Assembly: GCF_017094485.1 (NCBI RefSeq) | Contig: NZ_CP064786.1 | Coordinates: 434,001 to 498,000 of the forward strand | Source of the DNA: Natranaeroarchaeum sulfidigenes | Lineage (GTDB): Archaea; Halobacteriota; Halobacteria; Halobacteriales; Natronoarchaeaceae | Reading direction: 5' to 3' | Length of the DNA: 64,000 nucleotides | In this document: in pieces, positions 42,100 to 50,409 of the stretch | Layout: the number at the start of each line of letters is the position of its first letter | Position numbering within the stretch: position 1 is the first letter of the stretch | Made by a program: the position numbers and the translations under genes | The notes under the pieces: model-generated | What the model saw: only the letters and a program-made list of their open reading frames with translations | What the model was told of the DNA's origin: nothing | Databases searched by the model: none

Positions 42100-42843
42100 A
42101 TGAACGTGACTGTCCTCGGCACCGGAGCTGCCCACTCCACCGGCGACCGATATCAGACCGGTATCCTCCTCGAATCGACCGATCGGACACTGCTCGTCGA
42201 CGCGGGCAACGGCGTCTTCCAGCGACTGGCCCAGATAGCACATCCCGCAGAGACGATCGATACAGTACTCCTCACCCATCTCCATCTCGATCACGTCGCC
42301 GACATCTCCTCGATCGTCAAGGCACGCGTCCTCTCGGAGAACCCAGAGCTCACGGTGATCGGCCCACCCGGAACACGGGCCACGATCACCCAGCTCCTGG
42401 CAGTCGACGACCTCCGAGAGCGAGCCGACCTGAATATCACGGAGATTGAGCCCGGAACCCACACCATTGCAGGATTCGACGTACGAGCTGTCAAAGCGGA
42501 CCACTCCGCGTACTGTCTGGCCTATCGTTTCGGCGATCAGTTCACGTTCAGCGGTGATACGGAAGCCAGCCCGGACGTTGCCCGGCTCGCCGATGGCTGC
42601 GAGGTACTGCTCCACGACTGTGCGTATCGTGACTCCCACCCGAGTCCCTCGAACCACCCAACCCCCACGTCGCTGGGACGAACGCTCCGGAAGGAGGACG
42701 TCGAGATCGAGACGGTATACCTCACGCACCTGTACCCGGACGCTGCCGACGCGACCGAGGAACTCCGCTCGACCGTGGCCTCGTACGTCGACGCCTCGGT
42801 TCAGGTTCCGTCTGACACTGACGTGCTGGTGTCCTCTCACTGA
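42100..42843 (+). CDS. MBL-fold metallohydrolase (RNase Z/PhnP-like)
   Basis: A 247-residue metallo-beta-lactamase-fold protein starting VTVLGTGAAHSTGDRYQTG, with T-H-L-H-L-D-H (residues about 60-66), a D-H-S and F-S-G-D-T-E, and H-D-C-A-Y, then T-H-L-Y-P-D at the end. These are the two-metal ligands of the RNase Z-like branch. It hydrolyses a phosphodiester or cyclic nucleotide-like bond; substrate unknown. It follows the VanZ gene in line by 111 bp. The start MNVTVLGTG fits the family. Confidence 0.85.
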   Translation: MNVTVLGTGAAHSTGDRYQTGILLESTDRTLLVDAGNGVFQRLAQIAHPAETIDTVLLTHLHLDHVADISSIVKARVLSENPELTVIGPPGTRATITQLLAVDDLRERADLNITEIEPGTHTIAGFDVRAVKADHSAYCLAYRFGDQFTFSGDTEASPDVARLADGCEVLLHDCAYRDSHPSPSNHPTPTSLGRTLRKEDVEIETVYLTHLYPDAADATEELRSTVASYVDASVQVPSDTDVLVSSH

Positions 42844-42851
42844 GTCTGCTG

Positions 42852-42892
42852 CACGGTTGATATCCTCCGGCGTGTTCACAGACAGCACAGTG
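42852..42892 (-). pseudogene. C-terminal scrap of a sugar nucleotidyltransferase
   Basis: The minus strand reads S-V-N-T-P-E-D-I-N-R-A-A-D, matching N-V-N-T-P-E-D-I-E-R-A-E-A at the end of the intact gene 44054-44779 (also minus). At the DNA level 20 of 22 bases match around GATATCCTCCGG. It is very short, so it could be a coincidence of a common motif, but a leftover of a second copy is more likely. Confidence 0.4.
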
Positions 42893-42965
42893 ACCGTGCA
42901 TTGTGTGCATGCACAGCTGGCCGACGCCGTCTGGACCTCGCCAGTCAACCGTTCCGACAGGGACA

Positions 42966-42997
42966 TACCAAATTATTCCGTCCTATGCCAAACTATT
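42966..42997. promoter_or_regulatory. Direct repeats before the wHTH gene (candidate operator)
   Basis: TACCAAATTATT (42966-42977) and TGCCAAACTATT (42986-42997) match at 10 of 12 positions and lie 20 bp apart, on one face of DNA, 26-58 bp before the start of the wHTH gene. This spacing suits autoregulation. Confidence 0.45.
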
Positions 42998-43023
42998 AGT
43001 CAACAGCGACTCTAGAGAAACCC

Positions 43024-43578
43024 ATGACCGATCAATCACATGTGTGGCCAGCAGAAATGGATGCCGCTGACCGGGTCAGGCATGTTGCGCTGACTCGAAC
43101 GACGCCACGAAACGCTGGCTGGATCGCTGAAGAAGCGGACGTGTCACGGGATACAGCCGTCAAATACCTCGATCGGATGGCCGATCAGGGGGACCTTTCG
43201 GTCGTCGAAACAGCTGACGGCACGTGTTACAGGCCGGACGATGTCACACAATTCCTTCGTGAGGTTCGCACCCTCGCTGAAGAGCAGTCTGTCGATGAAC
43301 TCACCGGGGAGTTGCGTGCAATCGGTGACGAAATCGACTCGTGGAAATCGGCGTACGGAGTCGAGTCACTTGAGGAACTTCGCCAGAGCCTTGGACGTGA
43401 GGAGCTGTCACCCAGCGATCGACGGGATCGCCTCGAAACCATCGAGGAATGGGAATACAACATTCAGGTGCGGGAAGCAATTCAGCTTGCTATCAGCCTG
43501 CAAAGTTCACTGACGAAGCTCGACGTGGATCCACATACCGGGGAGAGTGGTCTGGGAACACTTCCACAGGAAGGCTAG
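43024..43578 (+). CDS. DUF7342-type winged-helix protein, second module
   Basis: A 184-residue protein with an N-terminal winged helix (ADRVRHVALTRTTPRNAGWIAEEADVSRDTAVKYLDRMADQGDL) and a long helical part (VDELTGELRAIGDEIDSWKSAYGVESLEELRQ...ETIEEWEYNIQVREAIQLA). The arrangement is that of the protein at 16403-17083. It probably represses its own operon through the repeats at 42966-42997 and restrains the following gene product. The partner starts 7 bp after its stop. Confidence 0.75.
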   Translation: MTDQSHVWPAEMDAADRVRHVALTRTTPRNAGWIAEEADVSRDTAVKYLDRMADQGDLSVVETADGTCYRPDDVTQFLREVRTLAEEQSVDELTGELRAIGDEIDSWKSAYGVESLEELRQSLGREELSPSDRRDRLETIEEWEYNIQVREAIQLAISLQSSLTKLDVDPHTGESGLGTLPQEG

Positions 43579-43585
43579 CGACAGA

Positions 43586-44032
43586 ATGGTTCTGTTTCTT
43601 GCTGGTGGCCGAGGATTTACTCGCCGTGAAGGACTCCGACGGATCAAGGAACGGCTCGACAAAGAACCGGGGTTTTCCGATGTCCAGTATCAACCCTCCC
43701 GACTCCGTCCACGGTCTGTTGTTGCTACTGTTGATATCGAGATGTTCGTAGGGGAAACATTTCCCCGAGATTGGGCCACGGTTGAGGTCACCTGGCGTCC
43801 CCGTGCTGGCACGGATGTCCAGCGTGTGCAGTGGGTCGACGATGCGGTCAGTCTTGGATGGCACAAAGACGACGACCACGAAGCGCTCGGCACTACTCAC
43901 TTTCAGATCGAAACTGCTGAAGAAATAGTCCACGAGCCTGGCCATCTTGAGGCAGAAGCTCCCCTGAGCTTTTTGGAGAGCTGCCTGCAACGACTCCCTG
44001 CAAAGCTCGAGGAAACGATCGCCGACCAATGA
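43586..44032 (+). CDS. Putative toxin-like partner of the DUF7342-type protein, second module
   Basis: A 148-residue protein starting MVLFLAGGRGFTRREGLRRIKERLDKEPGF, then beta strands (VVATVDIEMFVG; TVEVTWRPRAG; VQRVQWVDDAVSLGWHKDDDHE) and a H-E-P-G-H-L-E-A-E motif with a helical end. The His motif resembles H-P-P-G-D-L-D-A in the partner at 15930-16403. Function unknown; toxin-like by gene order, size and pairing. The ATG at 43586 was chosen; an upstream in-frame start at 43547 overlaps the wHTH gene. A hairpin follows at 44047. Confidence 0.6.
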   Translation: MVLFLAGGRGFTRREGLRRIKERLDKEPGFSDVQYQPSRLRPRSVVATVDIEMFVGETFPRDWATVEVTWRPRAGTDVQRVQWVDDAVSLGWHKDDDHEALGTTHFQIETAEEIVHEPGHLEAEAPLSFLESCLQRLPAKLEETIADQ

Positions 44033-44046
44033 AAGGTGGCGGTATC

Positions 44047-44062
44047 CACGACTTCAGTCGTG
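44047..44062. repeat. IS200/IS605-like hairpin at a gene boundary
   Basis: CACGACTTCAGTCGTG is a perfect 6-bp stem with a TTCA loop and the same sequence as the centre of the hairpin at 12803-12822. It includes the last codons and stop of the nucleotidyltransferase 44054-44779 (…YFHD, stop). Confidence 0.45.
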
Positions 44063-44779
44063 AAAATACTCTCCATCAGACAGCTTCGCTTCCGCACGCT
44101 CGATATCCTCCGGTGTGTTCACGTTCACTCGCCATCCCTCCAGTTCCACAGGGGTGAACTCGTAGCCAGCCCGGCAGAGGACGCCGACCGCGTCGCTCAA
44201 CTGGTACTCGCCCTCCGCGCCCGGTCGAAGCAGGTCACACGCCCGAAAAATCGCCTCGGGAAGCATATAACAGCCAGCGTTCGCGAGCTGCGACGGCGGC
44301 GTCTCGGCTTTTTCCATGAGATCTACAACCTGCCCATCAGCCAGCTCGACGACGCCTGTCTGGCGGGCTACCTCCGGGCTCACGGACTCGACATACACCG
44401 CGCCGTCCACGTCCGTCTCCCGATACGCATCGAGCAGCGCCCGGGGCGGCGTCCCAAAGACGTTGTCACCGTTGACGACGACGAACGGCCCGGACACATG
44501 TGTGCGTGCCTGGAGTACTGCGTGGCCTAGCCCCAGACGTTCGGCTTGCCGGACGTACGTGAGCCCGACTCCGTCAAAGGCACCACCGTAGTGGTCGACG
44601 ATCTGTTGGCCCTCGTAGCCGACGATCACGACGATCTCTTCGATGTCCATCTCCACGAGCTGCTCGAAACAGCGCGTGAGGATCGGCGTCCCTCCCACGT
44701 CGACGAGTCCTTTGGGCGTGTCACTCGTCAGTGGGCGCAACCGAGTCCCCGTCCCTGCAGCCGGAACGACAGCCTGCAT
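44054..44779 (-). CDS. Sugar-1-phosphate nucleotidyltransferase
   Basis: A 241-residue NTP-transferase: V-V-P-A-A-G-T-G-T-R-L-R-P-L-T (nucleotide loop), P-K-G-L-V-D-V-G-G-T-P, V-V-N-G-D-N-V-F (metal-binding Asp), N-A-G-C-Y-M-L and N-V-N-T-P-E-D-I-E-R-A at the end. It makes a UDP- or dTDP-sugar from sugar-1-phosphate. It is related to the divergent aglF gene (44911) but not a close duplicate. The last residues coincide with an IS-type hairpin, so the natural C-terminus may have been replaced by a few codons. Confidence 0.9.
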   Translation of the reverse strand: MQAVVPAAGTGTRLRPLTSDTPKGLVDVGGTPILTRCFEQLVEMDIEEIVVIVGYEGQQIVDHYGGAFDGVGLTYVRQAERLGLGHAVLQARTHVSGPFVVVNGDNVFGTPPRALLDAYRETDVDGAVYVESVSPEVARQTGVVELADGQVVDLMEKAETPPSQLANAGCYMLPEAIFRACDLLRPGAEGEYQLSDAVGVLCRAGYEFTPVELEGWRVNVNTPEDIERAEAKLSDGEYFHD

Positions 44780-44910
44780 TGTACCACTGTTCGATGGTGG
44801 AGATACACAAACCTTCGGTCACGGTAGCGCAACCGGCCCTCACAACGAATCTATCACTGATTCATGACAGAGTAATAAAGTATTTACCGGAGCAACCAAT
44901 GCCTGTGAGT

Positions 44911-45654
44911 ATGAAAGCAGTCGTACTCGCGGCCGGAAAGGGCACGCGCCTCCGCCCGCTCACCGACGACAAGCCGAAAGGGTTGGTCGAGGTAAACGGC
45001 CGGCCGATCGTCACTCACTGTTTCGAGCGACTGGCCGAACTCGGTGCCGAGGAGTTCGTCGTCGTCGTGGGCTATCGCAAGGAAGACATCATCGAGCACT
45101 ACGGCGACGAGTGGGACGGCATTCCAATCACCTACACCCACCAGCGCGAGCAGAAGGGCCTCGCCCACGCGTTGCTCACCGCCGAGGAGCATATCGACGA
45201 CGACTTCATGCTGATTCTGGGCGACAACATCTTCGAGGCGAATCTCGACGACGTCGTCCACCGACAGAAAGAATCCCGCGCGGATGCGGCCTTCCTCGTC
45301 GAAGAGGTTCCCCACGAGGAGGCCTCCCGGTACGGCGTCTGTGATACCAACAACTACGGCGAGATCACTGATGTCGTCGAGAAGCCCGACGACCCGCCGA
45401 GCAATCTGGTGATGACCGGATTTTACACGTTCTCCCCAGCGATCTTCCACGCCTGCAAGCTCGTCCAGCCCTCGAATCGCGGCGAGTACGAGATCAGCGA
45501 GGCGATTGACCTGCTGATCCAGTCCGGCCGGACGATCGACGCGATCGGCCTCGACGGCTGGCGGATCGATGTGGGCTACCCCGAAGACCGCGACGAAGCA
45601 GAACGCCGGCTTCAGGAGAAAGAAGAGAAAGCCGCCACTGCAGAAGCCGAGTAG
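44911..45654 (+). CDS. aglF: AglF-type glucose-1-phosphate uridylyltransferase
   Basis: A 247-residue nucleotidyltransferase very like Haloferax AglF as remembered: M-K-A-V-V-L-A-A-G-K-G-T-R-L-R-P-L-T, H-Q-R-E-Q-K-G-L-A-H-A-L-L, L-G-D-N-I-F, V-M-T-G-F-Y-T-F, Q-P-S-N-R-G-E-Y-E-I-S-E-A-I-D-L-L and I-D-V-G-Y-P-E-D-R-D-E-A. AglF makes UDP-glucose for S-layer N-glycosylation. A TATA-like TAATAAAG (44873-44880) stands about 34 bp before this ATG; an in-frame ATG at 44899 is an alternative. It is divergent from the other nucleotidyltransferase. Confidence 0.9.
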   Translation: MKAVVLAAGKGTRLRPLTDDKPKGLVEVNGRPIVTHCFERLAELGAEEFVVVVGYRKEDIIEHYGDEWDGIPITYTHQREQKGLAHALLTAEEHIDDDFMLILGDNIFEANLDDVVHRQKESRADAAFLVEEVPHEEASRYGVCDTNNYGEITDVVEKPDDPPSNLVMTGFYTFSPAIFHACKLVQPSNRGEYEISEAIDLLIQSGRTIDAIGLDGWRIDVGYPEDRDEAERRLQEKEEKAATAEAE

Positions 45655-45756
45655 CGGGTAGAAGACGGATTTTGGCCATTGCGAATCTGATCGTTCGCCG
45701 TCTACTCACCCAGTAACCGATCCCCACCGAGAGGCGGTTGCTTCTCTGTCTCTGAC

Positions 45757-47361
45757 TCAATCGTCGTCCGCATTTCTGCGCCCGTCAATACTGTCTCGTT
45801 CACGAAGCTCCGTCGCTCGCTCGGTGGGATCACCGTACCCCCCTCCACCGGGTGTGTTGATCGTGACCGTCGATCCGGCGTCGACGTCGACGGTGGTTTT
45901 CGCGGGGATCGGGTCGCCGTCGATCAGGTTCTCGCCGGTGGCACCCGGTTCGCCGCCGTCGAGTCCTTGCGGAGCGAGTCGTCGCCGCTCGGTCAGTACT
46001 GAAACCGTGGCTTCTTCCTCCAGCCGGAGCGAGCGAGTGAGTCCCATCCCGCCCCGGTACTGGCCATCGCCGCCGCTCCTGTTGCGAAGCGCGTATTCGA
46101 GCACCTGGAACGGATACTCGTTCTCCAGCGCCTCGATCGGCGTGTTCAGCGTGTTCGTCATGCCGACCTGCACGCCGTCCATCCCGTCCCGGTCCGGTCG
46201 TGCACCGAAGCCGCCCCCGATCGTCTCGTAGTACGTGAAGCCGTCGGTGTCCCGCGTCCCGATGATCAGGTTGTTCATCGTCCCCTGTCCCTGTGCGGGA
46301 ACCCGGTCGGGGGCTGCCTCGGCGAACGCCGAGAGAACGACATCGGTGACTCGCTGGCTGGTCTCGACGTTCCCGCCGACGACCGCCGCGGGCGGGCGCG
46401 GGTTCAGGATCGATCCCGCCGGGACGCGTACCTCGATGGGCTCGTAACAGCCCGCGTTGGGCGGGATATCCGGGTCAGTCACCGCGCGGAGTACGAAGTA
46501 GACTGCGCTCTGTGCGACCGCAAGCGGCGCGTTCATGTTCCCCGGCATCTGGTCGGCGCTCCCTGCGAAATCCACCCTCACTGACGCGCCGTCGATGGTG
46601 ACGGTCGCGACGATCGGGATCTCCTCGTCGACGACACCGTCACCTTCGAGGACGTCCTCGGCGACGTACTCACCGTCCGGAATCGCCTCGATTTTGGCCT
46701 CGATCCGCTTGCGCGAGTACTCGATCACCTCGTCGAAGCCGGTCTCGACCGTCTCCCTGCCGTGCTCGTCGACGAGTTCACGCAGGCGCAAGTCGGCACG
46801 ATCGTTCGCGGCGAGCTGGGCGCGCAGATCCGCCCGGCGCTGTTCGGGGTTCCGGACGTTGGCGAGGATCAGCGAGAGCAGCTCCTCCCGAAGCTCGCCC
46901 TCACGGACGAGGCAGGTTGGGGGAAGCCGTACTCCCTCCTGGTACACTTCCATCGCACCGGCGGGCATGCTCCCCGGAGACATCCCGCCGACATCGCCGT
47001 GGTGGGCGCGCGTGACCCCGTATCCCACGATCTCGCCGTCGAGGTGGAGTGGCGAGACGATCGTGATGTCGGGCAGATGCGTCCCGCCGGTGAACGGATC
47101 GTTCAGCACGTAGGCCTCTCCCGGCTCTGGGTCGCGCTCACGGACGGCCGAGACCGCCTCGGGCATCGCACCCAGGTGGACCGGAATGTGTTCGGCCTGC
47201 GCGACCATCCGGCCGTGGGCGTCGAACAGCGCGGTCGAACAGTCCTGTCGCTCCTTGATGTTTGGCGAGTACGCACTCTGAATCAGCACCTCGCCCATCT
47301 CCTCGGCGATCCCGACCAGCTGATTCCGCAGCACTTCCAGCGTTACCGCATCGAGGCTCAT
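45757..47361 (-). CDS. hyuB: Hydantoinase/oxoprolinase subunit B
   Basis: A 534-residue HyuB-family protein (PF02538): L-E-V-L-R-N-Q-L-V-G-I-A-E-E-M-G, Q-D-C-S-T-A-L-F-D, N-D-P-F-T-G-G-T-H-L-P-D, R-A-H-H-G-D-V-G-G and G-N-V-E-T-S-Q-R. It pairs with HyuA in ATP-dependent opening of hydantoins, 5-oxoproline or similar cyclic amides. The start overlaps the stop of hyuA by four bases (47358-47361), so the subunits are made together. Length is the family norm. Substrate not deducible. Confidence 0.93.
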   Translation of the reverse strand: MSLDAVTLEVLRNQLVGIAEEMGEVLIQSAYSPNIKERQDCSTALFDAHGRMVAQAEHIPVHLGAMPEAVSAVRERDPEPGEAYVLNDPFTGGTHLPDITIVSPLHLDGEIVGYGVTRAHHGDVGGMSPGSMPAGAMEVYQEGVRLPPTCLVREGELREELLSLILANVRNPEQRRADLRAQLAANDRADLRLRELVDEHGRETVETGFDEVIEYSRKRIEAKIEAIPDGEYVAEDVLEGDGVVDEEIPIVATVTIDGASVRVDFAGSADQMPGNMNAPLAVAQSAVYFVLRAVTDPDIPPNAGCYEPIEVRVPAGSILNPRPPAAVVGGNVETSQRVTDVVLSAFAEAAPDRVPAQGQGTMNNLIIGTRDTDGFTYYETIGGGFGARPDRDGMDGVQVGMTNTLNTPIEALENEYPFQVLEYALRNRSGGDGQYRGGMGLTRSLRLEEEATVSVLTERRRLAPQGLDGGEPGATGENLIDGDPIPAKTTVDVDAGSTVTINTPGGGGYGDPTERATELRERDSIDGRRNADDD

Positions 47362-49433
47362 CGTCGATCACCGCGCGTGCAGACGACAGCACCGTCCCCT
47401 CGAACGGTCCCCGTCCAGGTTGGTGGTATCACCGTCGTGCTCTCCTCGCCTTCGAGAATCGCCGGCCCGTCGATCGTCGTTCCCGGTTCGAGTTCGGTTC
47501 GACCGGATACGGTTGCCCTCTGCTCCTCGCCATCGAAGACGACCGACCGCGTGGTCGGCTGGTCCTTCGATTCCGCCGACTCTGTGGTATGGGGGCGGTA
47601 CTGGGTCCGCGGCGGCTCGTTCTCAACGGTTCCGGTCACCCGCAGTGTGACGAGCTCGACGGGGTCGTCCATCGCGTAGCCGTACGCCTGCCTGTGGGCC
47701 GCTGTAAACCGCTCGCGGACGGTCGCCGGATCGAATCGCTCGTCGACGTCGACGTCGACGTCCAGCTCGAAGCTCTGGCCGCGGTAGCGTAGCGCCGCCG
47801 TTCGCTCGATCACGGGTGCTTCCTCGGCGGTGACGTTCGACTCGACCTCGTCGATCAGCTCCTCGTAGATTCCCACAATCGTCTCCGGATCCGCCTCCGC
47901 GAGTTCGACCCGTCGGGTCCGCACCGCGTCGTATTTCTCGTCGGCTGCCAGCAGCCCGTAGGCCGAGAGCACCCCGCCAGCCAGCGGGAACACCACGCGA
48001 TCGATATCGAGTTGCTCGGCGAGGGCGGCCGCGTGCATCGGTCCGGCCCCCCCGAACGCGACGAGGGCGAACGTGCGCGGATCGTGGCCACGCTCGATCG
48101 TCACCGAGCGGATCGCCCGGGTCATCGTCGCGTTCGCAACCCTGTAGACCCCCTCGGCTGCCTCGACCGCCGAGGAAAGACCTGCTTCTTCGGCCAGATC
48201 GGCGAGCGCCTCGCGGGCGGCCGCCTCGTCCATCGCGACTTCGCCGCCGAACTCCGTGCCAGCGCCGATGTAGCCAAGCACGACGTTCGCATCGGTGACG
48301 GTCGGCCGATCGCCGCCGTTGCCATAACAGACCGGGCCGGGGTCCGCGCCGGCGGATTCGGGCCCGACACGGAGCGCACCCCCCTCGTCAACCCAGGCGA
48401 TGCTCCCCCCGCCGGAGCCGACCGTCTCGATGTCGACCATCGGGGTGCCGATCGGCTGCCCGGCAACCGTCACGTCGGTCGTCCGCGCGATGTCGCGCTC
48501 TCTGACGACGCCTACATCACTGGAGGTGCCGCCCATGTCGAACGTGACGATCCCCTCGACGCCCGTTGTGTCGAGTACGCCGTCTGCGCTTGCACTCGCG
48601 CCGACCACGCCCGCAGCGGGACCGGAAAGCACCGTCGTAACGGCGCGCTCCCTGATGTGATCCGGGTCGGCGATCCCGCCGTTGGACTGCATCACCTGTG
48701 GTTCCGGAAGGCCGATCTCCGTGGCCCCCGCGACCAGCTCGCCGAGATACGAGTCGATCGCCGGGCGCAGGTAGGCATCGACCACGGTCGTCGATGTCCG
48801 CTCGTACTCACGAAACGTCGGCAGGACCTCACTGGAGGCCGACACCGGCACGTCAAGCCGCTCCCGGAGCGTCGCTGCGACCTCAGCTTCGTTGGCAGGG
48901 TGACGGTACGCGTGAAGAAACGAGACGGCGACGCTGTCGACGTCCGACAGCGTCTCGACGAGTTCGTCGAGCGCGTCGAGATCGACCGGCGTATCGACAC
49001 CGTCAACAGTCGAGCGTTCGTCGAGCTCAAATCGACGGTGCCGGGGCACCAGCGGCGGCGTTTTCTCCGCCGAGAGATCGTACAGATGGGGGCGCGTCTG
49101 CCTGCCGATTTCGAGCACGTCGCGAAAGCCCGCCGTCGTCACGAGCGCGGTCTCGGCACCATCGCGTTCCAGCAGTGCGTTAACCGAAACTGTCGTCGCG
49201 TGGACGAACGATTCGATCTCGTCTGGCGCGATCCCTGCCCGATTGCAGGCTTTTCTGATCCCGGACAGCACCCCCTCGTGCTGGGGTTCGGTCGAGGAGA
49301 CCTTCGCCGTGACCAGACTGTCCGCTGTGACCAGCACGACGTCAGTGAACGTCCCTCCGACGTCGACACCGACCCGTTTCCCTGCGTGCGTAGCATCCTC
49401 GTCGCGGCCGTCGTCTGTCCCGTTTGCCGTCAC
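47358..49433 (-). CDS. hyuA: Hydantoinase/oxoprolinase subunit A
   Basis: A protein of about 691 residues, HyuA family: R-V-G-V-D-V-G-G-T-F-T-D-V-V (phosphate-binding loop), V-H-A-T-T-V-S-V-N-A-L-L-E-R, F-D-M-G-G-T-S-S-D-V and F-G-G-A-G-P-M-H-A-A-A-L-A. It supplies the ATPase part of the enzyme formed with HyuB. The start is uncertain: GTG codons at 49484, 49442 and 49433 are in frame; the last is used here because the preceding residues (EQPFCDSRCESEQ) are not family-like. Confidence 0.9.
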   Translation of the reverse strand: MTANGTDDGRDEDATHAGKRVGVDVGGTFTDVVLVTADSLVTAKVSSTEPQHEGVLSGIRKACNRAGIAPDEIESFVHATTVSVNALLERDGAETALVTTAGFRDVLEIGRQTRPHLYDLSAEKTPPLVPRHRRFELDERSTVDGVDTPVDLDALDELVETLSDVDSVAVSFLHAYRHPANEAEVAATLRERLDVPVSASSEVLPTFREYERTSTTVVDAYLRPAIDSYLGELVAGATEIGLPEPQVMQSNGGIADPDHIRERAVTTVLSGPAAGVVGASASADGVLDTTGVEGIVTFDMGGTSSDVGVVRERDIARTTDVTVAGQPIGTPMVDIETVGSGGGSIAWVDEGGALRVGPESAGADPGPVCYGNGGDRPTVTDANVVLGYIGAGTEFGGEVAMDEAAAREALADLAEEAGLSSAVEAAEGVYRVANATMTRAIRSVTIERGHDPRTFALVAFGGAGPMHAAALAEQLDIDRVVFPLAGGVLSAYGLLAADEKYDAVRTRRVELAEADPETIVGIYEELIDEVESNVTAEEAPVIERTAALRYRGQSFELDVDVDVDERFDPATVRERFTAAHRQAYGYAMDDPVELVTLRVTGTVENEPPRTQYRPHTTESAESKDQPTTRSVVFDGEEQRATVSGRTELEPGTTIDGPAILEGEESTTVIPPTWTGTVRGDGAVVCTRGDRR

Positions 49434-49629
49434 TCTATTCACTTGCTCTGACTCGCAACGAGAGTCACAAAAAGGTTGTTCCACACACGTCTCAGTCGAT
49501 GTCAGCCAGCAGCTGTTCGCAGGCCAAGCGTATCTTGTGGATGTCTTCTCGACTACCGTCTACAGAGTTCCTCCTGCAGCGGTACCCGTGAATCGAGGAG
49601 ATGGGGAACGACTCAGAGGTAGGTGGGTC

Positions 49630-50409
49630 TCAGGGCAATCGCTCCTCGTCGATATCCAGCGCAGCTGCGACTGTCGCACGGAGGTCTGCCTCCGAAGCAG
49701 CCTCGGCCTCGTCAACTACCTCCCTCAGCATCGCTTCGAGTGTCTCGATACGATCCTCGATCCCGTCGAGATCGAGCACCCGGTCGGCGATCGTCAGATA
49801 GGTCTGTTCGTCGTACTCGACACGGTCCTCGTCAGTGAGCTCGATCTCAGATGAGTCCTCGTTCGAAATCGGCAGCCCGATGACCGAAATCGGGTCCGCG
49901 ATAGTGAACGACTCACCAGCGACAGCTTGCGGGAGCAGCACCTGTGAACCACTGCATTCACCGCCGCCAGGGGCCTTGAACGTGTAACACAAGCTATCTT
50001 CGAGGACGAGTTCACGCTCGGCAGCAGCGATGCCGAGCACGAGACAGTTCTCCAGGCGGACGGTCGTACCGACGACGTTTCCACGAATCACACAGTTCTG
50101 GAGGCGGATCGTCGTCCCGCTGACACTGCTATGCGTATAGGCATCGATTCCAGTAATCCGGCCATCTGCTCCAACGTCACCATACACTTCACACTCGTCG
50201 AGTTCGACGCCCGTCCTTCCCATCACTGAGGCTTCGACGCGTGCGCCGGATTCAATGGCCACGTCGTTCCCGTAGATTCCGTCGGTCACCACGGCATCTG
50301 GACCGACCGTCACGTCACGCCCGATTTCGGATTGGACGGTCGGGATGATCTGGCCCTCGTAGACCTCGCTCTCGTCGACGATCGCCCGGGTATCCGAGAG
50401 GTCAGCCAT
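49630..50409 (-). CDS. Left-handed beta-helix protein with coiled C-terminus (three-gene module)
   Basis: A 259-residue protein whose first 150 residues hold repeated short strands of the hexapeptide type (VTVGPDAVVTDGIYGNDVAIESGARVEASVMGRTGVELDECEVYGDVGADG), as in left-handed beta-helices or bactofilin-like polymers. A Cys-containing loop (PGGGECSGSQVLLPQAV) follows, then a helical C-terminus (DRVLDLDGIEDRIETLEAMLREVVDEAEAASEADL). It is the third gene of an operon and overlaps the preceding stop by one base at 50409. The frame continues open for 45 codons after its TGA, to 49492. A scaffold or polymer role is inferred from fold only. Confidence 0.65.
   Translation of the reverse strand: MADLSDTRAIVDESEVYEGQIIPTVQSEIGRDVTVGPDAVVTDGIYGNDVAIESGARVEASVMGRTGVELDECEVYGDVGADGRITGIDAYTHSSVSGTTIRLQNCVIRGNVVGTTVRLENCLVLGIAAAERELVLEDSLCYTFKAPGGGECSGSQVLLPQAVAGESFTIADPISVIGLPISNEDSSEIELTDEDRVEYDEQTYLTIADRVLDLDGIEDRIETLEAMLREVVDEAEAASEADLRATVAAALDIDEERLP

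Noticed and set aside
43547-43585. Earlier start for the partner of the second wHTH module
   Set aside because: It would overlap the wHTH gene by 32 bases and adds residues without structure; the ATG at 43586 follows the stop by 7 bases.
48012-49451. 479-codon open frame on the plus strand
   Set aside because: It lies fully antisense to hyuA, which has clear family motifs. The translated protein is Arg/His-rich and unlike a halophile protein, as expected from a GC-rich antisense frame.
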